A stretch of 60,219 nt of DNA from Anaerolineaceae bacterium (GCA_020634135.1 JACKCG010000012.1:1-60219); one strand, 5' to 3'. Positions 1 through 9,150 are shown, numbered from the stretch's first letter. Numbers and translations: made by a program. Notes: generated by a model from the letters alone, not told the origin.

Positions 1-49
1 CCAGGCCGAGGTGCTGGCGCAGGGCGTGTAAGGTCGGGATGGGGTACAT
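1..49 (-). CDS. Phage head-tail connector paralogue, N-terminal start only (truncated by window edge)
   Basis: Reading leftwards from the ATG at 49, the first 16 codons give MYPIPTLHALRQHLGL. This is nearly the same as the start of the connector gene at 32274 (MHPIATLHALRQHLGM), so a second copy of that gene begins here and continues beyond position 1. An AAGGAG ribosome binding site at 55-60 supports the start. The upstream promoter-operator is also shared with the 32-kb copy. Only the N-terminus is visible, so whether the gene is intact cannot be judged. The family assignment rests on the better-preserved paralogue. Confidence 0.7.
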   Translation of the reverse strand, partial: MYPIPTLHALRQHLGL

Positions 50-75
50 GGGCGCTCCTTGTAGGTGGGCTGAGT

Positions 76-147
76 TAGCTAGATAGCCGGTTAGCTCAAT
101 AGCTGGATAGCCGATTAGCTGGTTAGCCGGATAGCTAACGAGCTAAG
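76..147. repeat. Octamer tandem repeat (9 units, TAGCYGGW-like) in a phage-gene leader
   Basis: Nine contiguous 8-bp units each begin with TAGC, or GAGC in the last (TAGCTAGA, TAGCCGGT, TAGCTCAA, TAGCTGGA and so on). They lie between the ribosome binding site of the connector paralogue and its proposed promoter, so they would be transcribed as untranslated leader. The unit is degenerate, suggesting an old slippage expansion. Confidence 0.8.
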
Positions 148-182
148 GTGCCAGCGGCTAACAGCTCATCGCTGACACCCTT

Positions 183-248
183 ATTCATACCACAAACCGA
201 AGCCCAAATGGGGAACATTTGTGCGAACATTTGTTCAAATATTTGTTC
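183..248 (-). promoter_or_regulatory. Promoter-operator with three contiguous 12-bp repeats (GAAC-ATTT-GTTC type)
   Basis: Three abutting 12-mers occupy 213-224, 225-236 and 237-248: GAACATTTGTGC, GAACATTTGTTC and AAATATTTGTTC. The middle one is a perfect GAAC-N4-GTTC inverted repeat. Fourteen bases to the left lies ATTCATACCACAAACC (183-198). Read on the minus strand this contains TGTGGTATGAAT, a plausible extended -10. The same block (14 of 16 identical), the same 14-bp gap and three 12-mers recur at 32343-32408 before the paralogous gene. The proposed -35 hexamer is poor, which would suit activator-dependent transcription; a LexA-type repressor is the alternative. Confidence 0.7.
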
Positions 249-312
249 ACGGCAGGAAAACCGGAAGCGCGGTATAATGCCGGGAATCAAAGCTAGGGAA
301 AGAGGGTTATAG

Positions 313-645
313 ATGGAACGAGCAGTGATCGCGCGGGCGCTGGATGCCTGGCCGTCCGGCGCGTTGTGGATTGATGGGGTGCGGGTGAGCGGGTGGGGCG
401 CGACGTTGACGTTTGCCTGCCGCTACCAACCGGACGGAACGGACAAAGTGCATTCGTTTCGCCTGGTGCTGCGTGATTGCCGGGACATTCACTGGCGGGT
501 TTATGTTCACACCGACGGGGATGGCCCGGTTGCCCTGGCGGACATTCGCCTGGGGAGTGACCAGCACCGTAAACCGGCGAACATCCTGGCGGCGTCGTTC
601 GGCCTGACGGTGCTGTACGGGTCGTATTCAGTGGAGTCGGATTGA
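313..645 (+). CDS. Hypothetical protein, 110 aa, divergent from the phage-type gene
   Basis: I do not recognise the family. The protein is small, Trp/Val-rich, mildly acidic at the C-terminus, and has no signal peptide or membrane segment. Its predicted beta-rich pattern (WIDGVRVSGWGATLTFACRY) suggests a compact beta domain. A good -10 (TATAAT at 272-277) and a purine-rich AGGGAAAGAGG before the ATG support expression. The 12-bp operator repeats at 213-248 lie just upstream, so this gene may share control with the divergent connector gene. No function is proposed. Confidence 0.65.
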   Translation: MERAVIARALDAWPSGALWIDGVRVSGWGATLTFACRYQPDGTDKVHSFRLVLRDCRDIHWRVYVHTDGDGPVALADIRLGSDQHRKPANILAASFGLTVLYGSYSVESD

Positions 646-652
646 GTCCGGC

Positions 653-1048
653 CTACGCCCCTGGCAACATCCAGGGAGAGACAATCGCTCGCTGCCACAT
701 GCTGATCGACGTGGTGGCGTTGAAGAAACTGAGCAGTGCGAAGGCAATCGCAGCGCTGCGGTCATCGCGCCCCTTCAGCAGGGAGTACAGCCCCGGCATG
801 ATAATAACCAGCCAGGCCATATACAGGAAATAGGTGAGCAGCCGTGCCGGGCGCAACCCCTCAAGCGTCATGACGATGCCAACGAGCGTCACCGCCGCCG
901 CCAGAATAGTCGCCGTTGCCACTGCGCCCCAGTAGTTGCCGGAGATCGATTCGCGGCGGGCGGCCATCACCGCGCCCCATATCCCCAGAATGACCGAATA
1001 GAGAATGTGCATATTGAACAGAATGCCGTGAATGTCCTGAAGGGTCAT
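653..1048 (-). CDS. Four-helix integral membrane protein, unknown function
   Basis: The 131-residue product has four hydrophobic segments (about residues 14-30, 40-60, 70-88 and 98-113) joined by short loops, with Arg pairs at the cytoplasmic side after helix 1 (AARRES). An AGGAC ribosome binding site precedes the ATG. No catalytic motif is seen. Its leader carries a 14-bp-period tandem repeat (1061-1136). The 3' end converges with the 313-645 gene, leaving 7 bases between the stop codons. It could be a small DUF membrane protein or a holin-like protein; neither can be argued from sequence. Confidence 0.7.
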   Translation of the reverse strand: MTLQDIHGILFNMHILYSVILGIWGAVMAARRESISGNYWGAVATATILAAAVTLVGIVMTLEGLRPARLLTYFLYMAWLVIIMPGLYSLLKGRDDRSAAIAFALLSFFNATTSISMWQRAIVSPWMLPGA

Positions 1049-1060
1049 GGTAAGTCCTGA

Positions 1061-1136
1061 GTGGTGAGTTAAAAGTGCCGAGTTAAAAGTGCCGAGTAAA
1101 AGTGCTGAGTTAAAAGTACTGAGTCAAAAGTGTCTG
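1061..1136. repeat. 14-bp-period tandem repeat (AGTGCYGAGTTAAA)
   Basis: Five units of 13-14 bp (AGTGCCGAGTTAAA, AGTGCCGAGTAAA, AGTGCTGAGTTAAA, AGTACTGAGTCAAA and a first partial unit) run up to the start region of the membrane protein gene, in its presumed leader. This is the same position that the 8-mer and 7-mer arrays hold before other minus-strand genes of the window. Confidence 0.8.
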
Positions 1137-1220
1137 CCGGGGCGACGCAGGCGAGACAAATGTACCTCGCAAACCAGTGGGGCGATTATAGCACGGCAGG
1201 GCGCGGCGGGTGTAGAGGGG

Positions 1221-1760
1221 CTAACCTGGCTGCGAAACGACTTTCACTTTTGTCCCCAACTGTTCCAGAAAGCGGGATAACACTTCCCATGTGAGGGGAA
1301 ATCCGGGTGAGTCCCCTGCTCCTAAATACCCTAATATCTATCCGTAAATTCGTCACACCAACCTCACCCCTACTCGCTTCGCTCGTTTTCCCCTCTCCGT
1401 CAATGGTTCACGACACGACACTTTTCCCTATTACTCCCTCAAATCGGTGGATGGTAGGGGCGCACCGCCGTGCGCCCCTACGGGAGAAAGTACCATCTAT
1501 TTTAAAAAGTGTCGTCCTCTCAATCATCAACGGAGAGGGGAGGGAGAACCGAAGGTTCGGAAGGGGTGAGGTCAAGCATCAGCATGATTTTACGGATAGA
1601 TACCTAATACATCCAATACAGTGCCCTCGCCGGGAACATCCGCATCGCTTTCACTCAAGGATACAAAGGCCGCCGCAGCCCAGTGAACAAGTTCTATTTC
1701 ACGCATCTCCCCGTTCAAATGCGCCAGGATTTTTTGTACCACCACTTCCTGCGTAATCAT
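1221..1760 (-). pseudogene. Small gene (88 aa when restored) split by an inserted inverted-repeat element
   Basis: An ATG at 1760, 8 bp after the stop of the sensor kinase gene and with a GGGAGCG ribosome binding site, opens a frame starting MITQEVVVQKILAHL. After 56 codons it runs into the left terminal repeat of the 1335-1602 element and stops. If that element and one copy of its 5-bp target duplication are removed, the frame continues without a break through GYLGAGDSPGFPLTWEVL to a stop at 1221-1223, giving 88 codons. The restored product is a small soluble protein I cannot name; its position suggests a kinase partner. The present truncated 56-residue form may still be made. Confidence 0.8.
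1335..1602. mobile_element. 268-bp miniature inverted-repeat element, long form (family F1, copy 1)
   Basis: The ends are perfect 14-bp inverted repeats: TATCTATCCGTAAA at 1335-1348 and its complement at 1589-1602. They are flanked by a direct CCTAA at 1330-1334 and 1603-1607, a 5-bp target duplication. Inside, the arms CCTCACCCC...CCCCTCTCCG and CGGAGAGGGG...GGGGTGAGG form a long imperfect palindrome. Its loop carries a further insert with ACGACACTTTT/AAAAGTGTCGT ends and a core palindrome at 1454-1481. No transposase frame is present, so the element must be moved by a protein encoded elsewhere. Related copies lie at 50552 and 54011. Confidence 0.85.
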
Positions 1761-1768
1761 TACGCTCC

Positions 1769-4700
1769 CTACCCCTTGCCGTTGCCGACGCGCTCCTGCT
1801 TGGGCAGCGTGAACGAGAAGGTCGCCCCCTGTTCGAGCTGGCTGTCTATCGTGATGCGCCCGCCGTGACCGTCTACGATGGCTTTGACCCGCGCCAACCC
1901 CAGGCCCGTGCCACCGAAACGCCGCGTTGAAGCGCCGTCCACCTGGTAGAAACGCCGGAACACCTTCTGATGCTCCGAAGGGTCAATGCCCACGCCGTAA
2001 TCACGGATGCTGACCTGCACCATCGGGCCGTCCATGTCTTGCAGCATGACTTCGACCTTCTTGCCATCCACGCCGAACTTGAAGGCGTTATCCAGCAGTT
2101 TGTCGAAGGCCTCAATCACGGTCTCTTTATCGGCAAACACAGTGGGTAGGGTGTCGGGCAGGTTGACGATGAGTTCCAGCCCGGCATGAGCCGCCGCCGG
2201 ACGCTGGCTCTCGATCACATCCCGCACCAGTCCCAGCAGGTCAAGTTCCTCGCGCTTCAGATCGCCCATATCGAGCGGCTGCAACGAGACAATGTCCTGC
2301 ACAATGTTGGTGAGCTTCTGCGCTTTGGCGACAATCTCGTTCACCGCGTCGCGCATGTCGTCATTGAGTTCACCAAAGGCGTTATCCGCCATCAGCCCGG
2401 AATAGCCCAGCACGGAAATCAAGGGAGTACGCAGTTCGTGCGAGACATTCTGGATGAACTGGTCTTTGGCTTTGTCGGCTTCTTGCAAATCCTGGTACGC
2501 GCTTTCCAGGGCTTTGGCGCGGCTTTGCAGCGAATGGAAGAGCCGGGCATTTTCGGTGGCGTTGCTCACCACATTGGCGATGCCCTGCGCCAGCCGGACT
2601 TCATCCTCGTCAAAGACCCGGTGGTGGTGGGCGATGAGTTTGACGACACCCATCGTCGCGCCATGCTGGATGAGCGGCAGGAACAGGAACGAATGCCCGC
2701 CCCGGTAGACAATCCAGTCTTTTTCGGAATCGTCAGTCTCAAGGTCGTCTATCGTCCCCATGTGCAGCGTCTGTTCGCGGATCACCCGCGCCAGCATCGG
2801 GTAAGTTTCTACCGGGTAGACCGGGCCGCCGCGCCGCGTCCATTCCGCGAACCCTAATTCGCAAATGAGGCGCACCATGCCGGAGTCTTGCTGCCAGCCC
2901 CACAGCGCCACTGTATCGGTAGAGCCGATTTGCTTGAGTTGGAAGGTCAGCATCTTGAACATGCTGGCTTCAAGCGTGTCCAGCATCGTGCCGGGGGGCA
3001 GGTTGCCGAATTTGAGTTCCAGCAGGGCGCTGACCGCCTTGAGTTCCACGTCGGAATAGGTGAATTGGGGGTTATTGCTGAACAGATCAACAGCGCCGAT
3101 GACTTCCCCCCCGCTGGAGATCGGGACGATGGCCCGGCTGACCATCCCCGCCGTTTCGAGCGCCGCACGCGATTTCTGATTGAGGTTGGAATCGGCCAGC
3201 GAAACCAGCACCGGCTTGCCACTGGTCATGGCTTCCTGCATCACCGTCAACTCCCCCAGGAGATGAATGGGGGCGTTTTCCGGGTCCCAATGGCTGTCGG
3301 CCATCTCGGCCAGTGATTCCAGGCGGTCTTTATCGGGATTCCAGGCCAGGATACTGCACCGGTCAACTTCCAGACCTGCCGAGAGATTACGCACGATACT
3401 TTCGAGCACCTGGGAGAATTGCAGCGTTGAGGAGGCGGCCTCACTGGCGTTGAGCAGCGTCCCTAACTCCTTGACACGCCGCTGCGATTGGTCAAAGAGG
3501 CGGGCGTTCACCACCGACACGGCGGCGGAACCGGCCATGCTTTCCAGCAGGCTGACATCGCCCTGATCGAACAGGCCGTCATTCTGTTTATTGACCGCTT
3601 CCAGGACGCCCATGACCTGCTCGCCAACCAGCAGCGGGACGGCGATGAGCGAGCGGGTACTCAGCCCGGTTTTCTCGTCCACGCCGATATAGAAGCGGGT
3701 ATCCTGGGTCGTATCGCGCACCAACTGCGACTCGGCATGGCGGGCAACCCAGCCGACGACGCCCTGGCCGAGGGGGACGCGCAGCCCTTCCATGATGTTC
3801 GCGCCCAGGCCAACCGCCGCCACCGCGATGAGTTCTTCCGGGTTATCGCGGTTGAAAAGGAACAACGACGCGCCCTGAGCCTCGACCACGTCCACCGCCG
3901 AGTCAAGGATATTCTGCAAGGTATCGTGAAGCGACAGGTTCGACGCGATGACATGCGCGGCACGGTTGAGCGCCCGCAGCCGCCCGGTCTGGCGTTCGAG
4001 TTCGGCTTCGCGGTCTTTCTGGTCGGTCATATCGCTCAGGACGATCACCTGGTTGTTGCGGTCATCCGCCTGCGCCCGTGACCGCGATAAGCGCACCGAA
4101 ATCACCTGCCGGTCTTTGGTGAACAGGCGCTGGTCGAATTTCATCGTGGTCGCGCCTTCCCGCAGCAGCCCGTTGAGGACTTCGACCCGGTCATCCGGGT
4201 GGAACAGTTCGCCCACTGAGCGCCCTTCAAGGTAATCCTGCGCGTGCTGAGTCATCCGCAGCAAACGGCGGTTCACGTATTTGATCGCGCCGCTGGAGTC
4301 GATCACGACGAGGCCATCGCTCATCGTGTCCAGGATCATCTGGCGGAAGGCTTCCTGCCGTTTCATCTCCTTCTCACGGTCAGTCAGGTCGGTCATCACG
4401 CGCGAGTAGTCTACGGCGATAGCCGCCTGGCTGCCTAGTGACGAGACAATCTGGCGGGCGCGGTAGCTTTCCATGTTATGCGGTTGGTAGCCGCCCAGCA
4501 CCATCAGCCCGGACGTTTTGCCAGCGGCGATGAGGGGTACAGCGGTCAGGTAACTCAGGCGCAGCTTGTCAGCGGCCTTGTGAAGCGGGGTGGTTGCCGG
4601 GGACTCACCCAACTGGGCAACGGCGATGTTAGCGGCCATCGTGCGGTTTATCAGGGCGGCCACCAACGGGTTCTCCATGTCCCTCAGAAGATAGCGGGGC

Positions 4701-5284
4701 GTGCTGCCACCGCCGGCTGCGGTGACGAGGAACTCGGTTTCGGCCCGTGAGCCGCTGCTGGTGGCGATAATCCGGCTCACCAGAAATTCTTCGTTGGGGT
4801 CCAGCGCCAGCAGCCACACCATTTCACTGGCGAGAATCGTCAGGGCCGAATGAACCACCTCTTCAAGCAGGCGCTGCACATCCACCGGGGATTGCGAGTT
4901 GGTCGCCAGTGCGGCCTGGATGCGCCCGACCAGGTCCTGCAGGTTAATCGGCTTGGTGATATAGTCCACCGCTCCGGCCAACATGCCTTCTGAACGGGCG
5001 TCGCTGGGGTTCTTGGCGGTGACGAGGATGACCGGGATATGTGCCGTTTTGGGGTTGGCCTTCAGGCGGCGGCAGGTTTCCATCCCGTCCATTTTGGGCA
5101 TCATGACATCCAGCAGAATCAGATCGGGAAGATTCTCTTCGGCAATCTGGAGCGCCTGAATGCTGCTGGTGACGCCTAATGTTTCAAAATGATGCGATTC
5201 GAGCCAGTCGCGCAGCAACTGAACCGTATCGGGAATATCGTCTACAATGAGTACACGCGGGTTTGTTTTATCCATAGCTGCCAT
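1769..5284 (-). CDS. Hybrid sensor histidine kinase: receiver, GAF/PAS array, HisKA, HATPase
   Basis: This 1171-residue cytoplasmic protein starts with an intact receiver domain (acidic pair D15-D16, phosphoacceptor D59 in LLDVMMPKMDG, T89, K111). GAF-type domains follow, then a PAS domain (about 310-430), then further GAF domains (about 450-920). The C-terminus has HisKA with the H-box SHELRTPL (His about 950) and a HATPase with DNAFKFG, DYGVGIDP and GGTGLGL. There is no membrane segment, so it should sense soluble or redox cues. A receiver placed first suggests input from another kinase. The start could be ATG 5284 or ATG 5275; neither has a clear ribosome binding site. The split small gene follows 8 bp downstream and is probably cotranscribed. 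Confidence 0.9.
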   Translation of the reverse strand: MAAMDKTNPRVLIVDDIPDTVQLLRDWLESHHFETLGVTSSIQALQIAEENLPDLILLDVMMPKMDGMETCRRLKANPKTAHIPVILVTAKNPSDARSEGMLAGAVDYITKPINLQDLVGRIQAALATNSQSPVDVQRLLEEVVHSALTILASEMVWLLALDPNEEFLVSRIIATSSGSRAETEFLVTAAGGGSTPRYLLRDMENPLVAALINRTMAANIAVAQLGESPATTPLHKAADKLRLSYLTAVPLIAAGKTSGLMVLGGYQPHNMESYRARQIVSSLGSQAAIAVDYSRVMTDLTDREKEMKRQEAFRQMILDTMSDGLVVIDSSGAIKYVNRRLLRMTQHAQDYLEGRSVGELFHPDDRVEVLNGLLREGATTMKFDQRLFTKDRQVISVRLSRSRAQADDRNNQVIVLSDMTDQKDREAELERQTGRLRALNRAAHVIASNLSLHDTLQNILDSAVDVVEAQGASLFLFNRDNPEELIAVAAVGLGANIMEGLRVPLGQGVVGWVARHAESQLVRDTTQDTRFYIGVDEKTGLSTRSLIAVPLLVGEQVMGVLEAVNKQNDGLFDQGDVSLLESMAGSAAVSVVNARLFDQSQRRVKELGTLLNASEAASSTLQFSQVLESIVRNLSAGLEVDRCSILAWNPDKDRLESLAEMADSHWDPENAPIHLLGELTVMQEAMTSGKPVLVSLADSNLNQKSRAALETAGMVSRAIVPISSGGEVIGAVDLFSNNPQFTYSDVELKAVSALLELKFGNLPPGTMLDTLEASMFKMLTFQLKQIGSTDTVALWGWQQDSGMVRLICELGFAEWTRRGGPVYPVETYPMLARVIREQTLHMGTIDDLETDDSEKDWIVYRGGHSFLFLPLIQHGATMGVVKLIAHHHRVFDEDEVRLAQGIANVVSNATENARLFHSLQSRAKALESAYQDLQEADKAKDQFIQNVSHELRTPLISVLGYSGLMADNAFGELNDDMRDAVNEIVAKAQKLTNIVQDIVSLQPLDMGDLKREELDLLGLVRDVIESQRPAAAHAGLELIVNLPDTLPTVFADKETVIEAFDKLLDNAFKFGVDGKKVEVMLQDMDGPMVQVSIRDYGVGIDPSEHQKVFRRFYQVDGASTRRFGGTGLGLARVKAIVDGHGGRITIDSQLEQGATFSFTLPKQERVGNGKG

Positions 5285-5629
5285 CAAAACTCAGTCACTT
5301 AGCAATAGAAGCCTCTACCCCGTCGCTTCGTGCCAGCCTTCTTCGCCTTCGCCACGAGAGAGAAGAAGGGGACGGGGGATACAGACAAAAGTGCATCATA
5401 CGCACTAAATATATTGTAATGTCAAGCGGGGTATTACGCCAACGGTGTGCCAGCGCGGGCGGTATATTGGCCCTGCCTGGGAAGCCCCTTTAACCGTTAC
5501 AATACAGACACTCATTTTAGTCTTTCCTTACGCGCTTCCCCGTGTGAACAGTGTGAACCAGTCCACTGCCTGATAAAAGGAAACATGCGCAAAGATGCGT
5601 AATGGCAATTATGAAAAAGCAGGTAGATT
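5285..5629. other. Intergenic region between divergent kinase and MFS genes, no gene seen
   Basis: About 345 bp separate the kinase start from the MFS start. It holds a purine-rich stretch (5353-5383), an AT-rich part near 5405-5420 and TACAAT near 5500 as a possible -10 for the rightward gene. I see no convincing coding frame or long inverted repeat. Confidence 0.5.
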
Positions 5630-6838
5630 ATGGTTGAAAAACGCCAACTTTCCCCGGCTGTGCTGCTGGGCATCTCGTTTTTCTCGTTTATCGCCATCGG
5701 TATGCCCGGTGGTATCCTCAATATCGCCTGGACGTACATGCAGGATACCTTTCACGTTTCGCTGGAATCGCTGGGGGTACTGCTCAGCGCCGGGACATTC
5801 GGCTACCTCATCAGCGCCTTTACCAGCGGGCGGCTGAGTGCCGCTATCGGCCTGGGGTACTTCCTGGTGTTGGGTGCGTCGTGTGAGGTGATCGGCATCC
5901 TGGTCATCATGACCGTGCCATCCTGGGAAATGCTGCTGATGGGGGCGATGGTGATGAGTTTTGGCGGCGGTATGATTGACGCCGGGATGAATACCTTCGT
6001 TTCGTCGCGTTACAGCGCCGGGCCGCTGAACTGGCTGCACGCTTTCTTCGGCATCGGGCTGACGTTCGGCCCGCCGCTGGTGACATTTATCGTCGTGGCG
6101 CAGGGGCAGTCGTGGCGTCTGAGCTACCTGGCGCTGCTGGCGGTACATGGGACGCTGGCACTGATCTTCCTGCTGACACGCAACCAGTGGGAGGCCGACC
6201 CGCAAACGGATGTGACCGATGAACCCACGCCGCGCCGTCTGCCCGCCGCATCAATCCGCGAGACGCTTAAAATCCCGGCAGTCCTGCTGAGCATGGCGCT
6301 GCTGTTCACGTATGCCGGGCTGGAAGTCGGCGGCGGCCAGTTGACCAACACCCTGTTCATCGATTCGCGGGGGATCAGCCAGGAAACCGCGAGTTTCTGG
6401 ATCAGCTTTTATTGGGCGAGCTTCACCATCGGACGGATGATTATGGGCAGCATCGCCGGGCGCTTCCAGAACAGTACGCTCATGCGCCTCTCGATGTCGG
6501 GGACGGTGGTCGGGGCGCTGCTGCTCACGGTCAACCTGAGTAATGAACTGGGATTCCTGGGGCTGGCGATTCTGGGGTTCGCGCAGGCGCCGATGTTCGC
6601 CATCGTGATTGCGGAAACGCCGCGCCGGGCGGGGCCGCGTTTTGCCGCCAACGCCATCGGCTTCCAGATCGGTTTCGCCGGGATGGGCGGGGCGCTGCTG
6701 CCAGGGCTGGCCGGTTTACTGACGGTTCCGCTGGGGCTGGAGAGCATCGGCCCGTTTTTGCTGGCGCTGGCGGTGATTATGTTCGTGCTGCACGAAGCGC
6801 TGCTGCGGCGTGAAGTGCGGGCGGTGGCGCTGGCCTGA
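5630..6838 (+). CDS. Major facilitator superfamily transporter
   Basis: The 402-residue protein has the hydrophobic pattern of a 12-helix MFS carrier, with a charged central loop (about residues 182-215). The first half contains LNWLHAFFGIGLTFGPPL, a helix-5 signature close to the FucP/YbjJ-like (sugar or unknown substrate) subgroup; this places it better than a drug-exporter assignment. ATG 5630 fits the first helix, although the upstream GCAGGTAG is a weak ribosome binding site. The gene stands alone, followed by a change to the TPR cluster. The substrate cannot be deduced. Confidence 0.85.
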   Translation: MVEKRQLSPAVLLGISFFSFIAIGMPGGILNIAWTYMQDTFHVSLESLGVLLSAGTFGYLISAFTSGRLSAAIGLGYFLVLGASCEVIGILVIMTVPSWEMLLMGAMVMSFGGGMIDAGMNTFVSSRYSAGPLNWLHAFFGIGLTFGPPLVTFIVVAQGQSWRLSYLALLAVHGTLALIFLLTRNQWEADPQTDVTDEPTPRRLPAASIRETLKIPAVLLSMALLFTYAGLEVGGGQLTNTLFIDSRGISQETASFWISFYWASFTIGRMIMGSIAGRFQNSTLMRLSMSGTVVGALLLTVNLSNELGFLGLAILGFAQAPMFAIVIAETPRRAGPRFAANAIGFQIGFAGMGGALLPGLAGLLTVPLGLESIGPFLLALAVIMFVLHEALLRREVRAVALA

Positions 6839-6966
6839 CGGGGGCACGCCGGTCAGGGCGGTGGCCGATTCGCGGTTTAAACTATCCTAGAACGGTCTGT
6901 CATGTTAATATTTTGTCTAGAACAAGGACTTGACGAACAGGGATCAGACAAAGGATTGGAAACGCT

Positions 6967-7323
6967 ATGGGCGAACAACCAAATCGTGAAGAACTGCTGC
7001 GAATGGGCATTCGTGCGGCCAAAGCCGGAAACAAGGAAGGCGCCCGCCAGATTTTTGAGCGGGTGCTGAGCGATGACAATCGGAATGAACGCGCCATGAT
7101 GTGGATGGCAAAGATGGCGGACACGCGCACGGAGCGTAAACAGTGGTTGAACCGGGTGCTGAGTGTCAACCCGGATAATGCCCAGGCGCAGCAAGCCCTG
7201 ACGAGAATAGACTACCGGCGCAGTGCCAAAGAAAACCGCACGCTGGTACTCTTCGGGGTGCTGACCGGGGTGTTGATTGTGCTGGCAATCACGATTATTG
7301 TGATTGTTGCCGTCGTCAAGTAA
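6967..7323 (+). CDS. TPR-like N-terminal domain with single C-terminal membrane helix
   Basis: The 118-residue product has a two-helix TPR-like module (about 5-80; GIRAAKAGNKEGARQIFERVL, then ...NPDNAQAQQALTRI) and ends in one strongly hydrophobic helix (about 94-117). It is a short paralogue of the N-terminal parts of the next two genes and lacks their linker and propeller, so it probably exposes the TPR domain to the cytoplasm. AAAGGA precedes the ATG at a suitable distance. Upstream, CTAGAAC occurs twice 30 bp apart (6887 and 6917), a possible operator. Role unknown; an adaptor for the neighbouring membrane proteins is a guess. Confidence 0.75.
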   Translation: MGEQPNREELLRMGIRAAKAGNKEGARQIFERVLSDDNRNERAMMWMAKMADTRTERKQWLNRVLSVNPDNAQAQQALTRIDYRRSAKENRTLVLFGVLTGVLIVLAITIIVIVAVVK

Positions 7324-7593
7324 GGGTTGATGCCGCCTGTTGTTTGTGCGGGGCGTGTCGCTGAAAACCGATTCTATACTACAATGGACGTAGATAGACC
7401 CCGCCGTTTTATGATGCACCCGCCAGGAATATGCGGTTTCCTGCGCGGCTGTGGGGGGAATACGTGCAGGCGAGGTTAAAAAGACAGCAGACTTTCGTAT
7501 ACCGTTCACACTGACAACGTGTGTCCCGCCCCATCAGTTGACCAGCCTGGCTGGCAGCAGTTAAACGAATAGTAAACTCCGAGGTTTGGGATT

Positions 7594-9138
7594 GTGGCTG
7601 GAAACAAAGCTCTACAAGACGCCCTGAAAGCAGGCATTGAGGCGGCACGACGTGGTGACCGGGTGACAGCCCGGCGGCTGCTCCGGCAGGTGGTGACAGC
7701 AGACGCCAATCATGAAGCGGCCTGGTTGTGGCTGGCTTCCGCTGCGGAAAACCTGGAAGAGCGGCGCGAGTGCCTGGAAAACACGCTGCGTATCAACCCG
7801 AATAACACCCGCGCGCGGGAAGCGCTGGATCGTCTGGGGACCGGACGCGCTGATTACTCGCGCAGTACCGCCCAGTCACCCGCCCAAATAACCCAGCGGC
7901 GCGTCAACCAAGCCAATGCGGTTACGGAGGGGCGCAACCCGGTGATCGGTTATGCCATCGTCGTGGCGGTGGTGATCGCGCTCCTGGTGGGTATCGTGAT
8001 GATTGCCAGCGCGATTCTGGGGCAGCCGGCCCAACCGAACCGCGAGACTGAGGTGGCTTTCCAGCGTTCGCTCGTCACGTCTACGCCGGTTGCTACGGCT
8101 GACCCGAGGACGTTCACCGAGACTCCGTTTGTGGGTGTGCTGGTGGCTGCGCCATCGAACGCCCCGACGCTCCCGCCAACGTTTACCCCCACCTATACCC
8201 CTACGGCAACGGAGACGCCTCTCCCCACCGTGACACCCTACCCGGTAGCGATTTTCACCCTGCTGTACTCGGCTTTTAATTCCGGCGATTCACAACCGGC
8301 GCTGTACCGCAGCGATGGAGAGGGCGTGGGCGAATTCCAGCTTGGCGCGAGTTCCGACGGTTTCCGGGATGTGGCGTTTCATCCTGGGGGCGAGCAGATC
8401 GCCTTTGTCCGCGTCGTGACCTATACCAATGACGCCGGGGAGGAAGTCACTGCGCCGGAACTGTTCATTGCCAACCTGACTGATATTGCCGGGGCGCGCC
8501 AGGTGACACGCCTGGGGAGCGATGTTCTCAGCAATCCGACCTGGGCACCGGACGGGATTCAACTGGTATTCGTCAGCAACCTGGATGGTGATGAAGAACT
8601 GTGGTATGTGACGGAAGACGGCAATAACCTGCGCCAGCTCACGTTCAATGACTGGCGTGATACCGATCCGGCCTGGTCGCCCGATGGCACGCGGATCGTT
8701 TTCGCATCGGAACAGTCGAACAGACCCGGTTCCGGGCTGCTGGAAATCTTCAGCATGACGATGGGCGGGGACGAGCCGGTTTTCACCCAGATGACCGACG
8801 CCGAAGGCAGCAGCTATGAACCGGCCTGGTCGCCTAACGGGGCATTGATCGTCTTTGCCAGTGACCGTAATGATGATGGCGATATTTTTGTGATGGATGC
8901 CGACGGCCAGCGACCATTCCTCCTGACGCCCGATGATGGCGGCGCGGAAGACCATTCGCCTGTGTTCGTGCCGGATGGTGAAAATATCGTGTTTGCGTCG
9001 AACCAGGACGGTGGAAATTTCGGGCTGGTGATGGTGGATTTACGGGGCAATTTACGGCTGAGACTGGCGAATACCGGCCATGTTGATTTTCAGTCCATCG
9101 CGTTTCGGCCAGAGATTCTTCTTCGTTTAGGACAATAA
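7594..9138 (+). CDS. Membrane-anchored TPR / TolB-like beta-propeller protein
   Basis: From GTG 7594 the 514-residue protein has a cytoplasmic TPR-like domain (about 1-85), a basic stretch, one transmembrane helix (about 113-140), an extracellular Thr/Pro-rich linker (TPTATETPLPTVTPYP) and a six-bladed TolB/PD40-type propeller (about 225-510). The propeller shows repeated PAWSPDGTRIVFAS, PTWAPDGIQLVFVS and PAWSPNGALIVFAS strands. The fold is known to bind proteins or peptidoglycan-associated ligands; here it would sit outside the membrane. It stands 12 bp before its paralogue at 9151 and probably shares its mRNA. A 270-bp leader with TATACT/TACAAT precedes it. Confidence 0.85.
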   Translation: MAGNKALQDALKAGIEAARRGDRVTARRLLRQVVTADANHEAAWLWLASAAENLEERRECLENTLRINPNNTRAREALDRLGTGRADYSRSTAQSPAQITQRRVNQANAVTEGRNPVIGYAIVVAVVIALLVGIVMIASAILGQPAQPNRETEVAFQRSLVTSTPVATADPRTFTETPFVGVLVAAPSNAPTLPPTFTPTYTPTATETPLPTVTPYPVAIFTLLYSAFNSGDSQPALYRSDGEGVGEFQLGASSDGFRDVAFHPGGEQIAFVRVVTYTNDAGEEVTAPELFIANLTDIAGARQVTRLGSDVLSNPTWAPDGIQLVFVSNLDGDEELWYVTEDGNNLRQLTFNDWRDTDPAWSPDGTRIVFASEQSNRPGSGLLEIFSMTMGGDEPVFTQMTDAEGSSYEPAWSPNGALIVFASDRNDDGDIFVMDADGQRPFLLTPDDGGAEDHSPVFVPDGENIVFASNQDGGNFGLVMVDLRGNLRLRLANTGHVDFQSIAFRPEILLRLGQ

Positions 9139-9150
9139 GGATTTATCATC

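Noticed and set aside
6887..6923. CTAGAAC direct repeat before the first TPR gene as part of the 12-bp operator system
   Set aside because: It shares only a GAAC element, has 30-bp spacing and lacks GTTC arms; treated as an unrelated possible operator.
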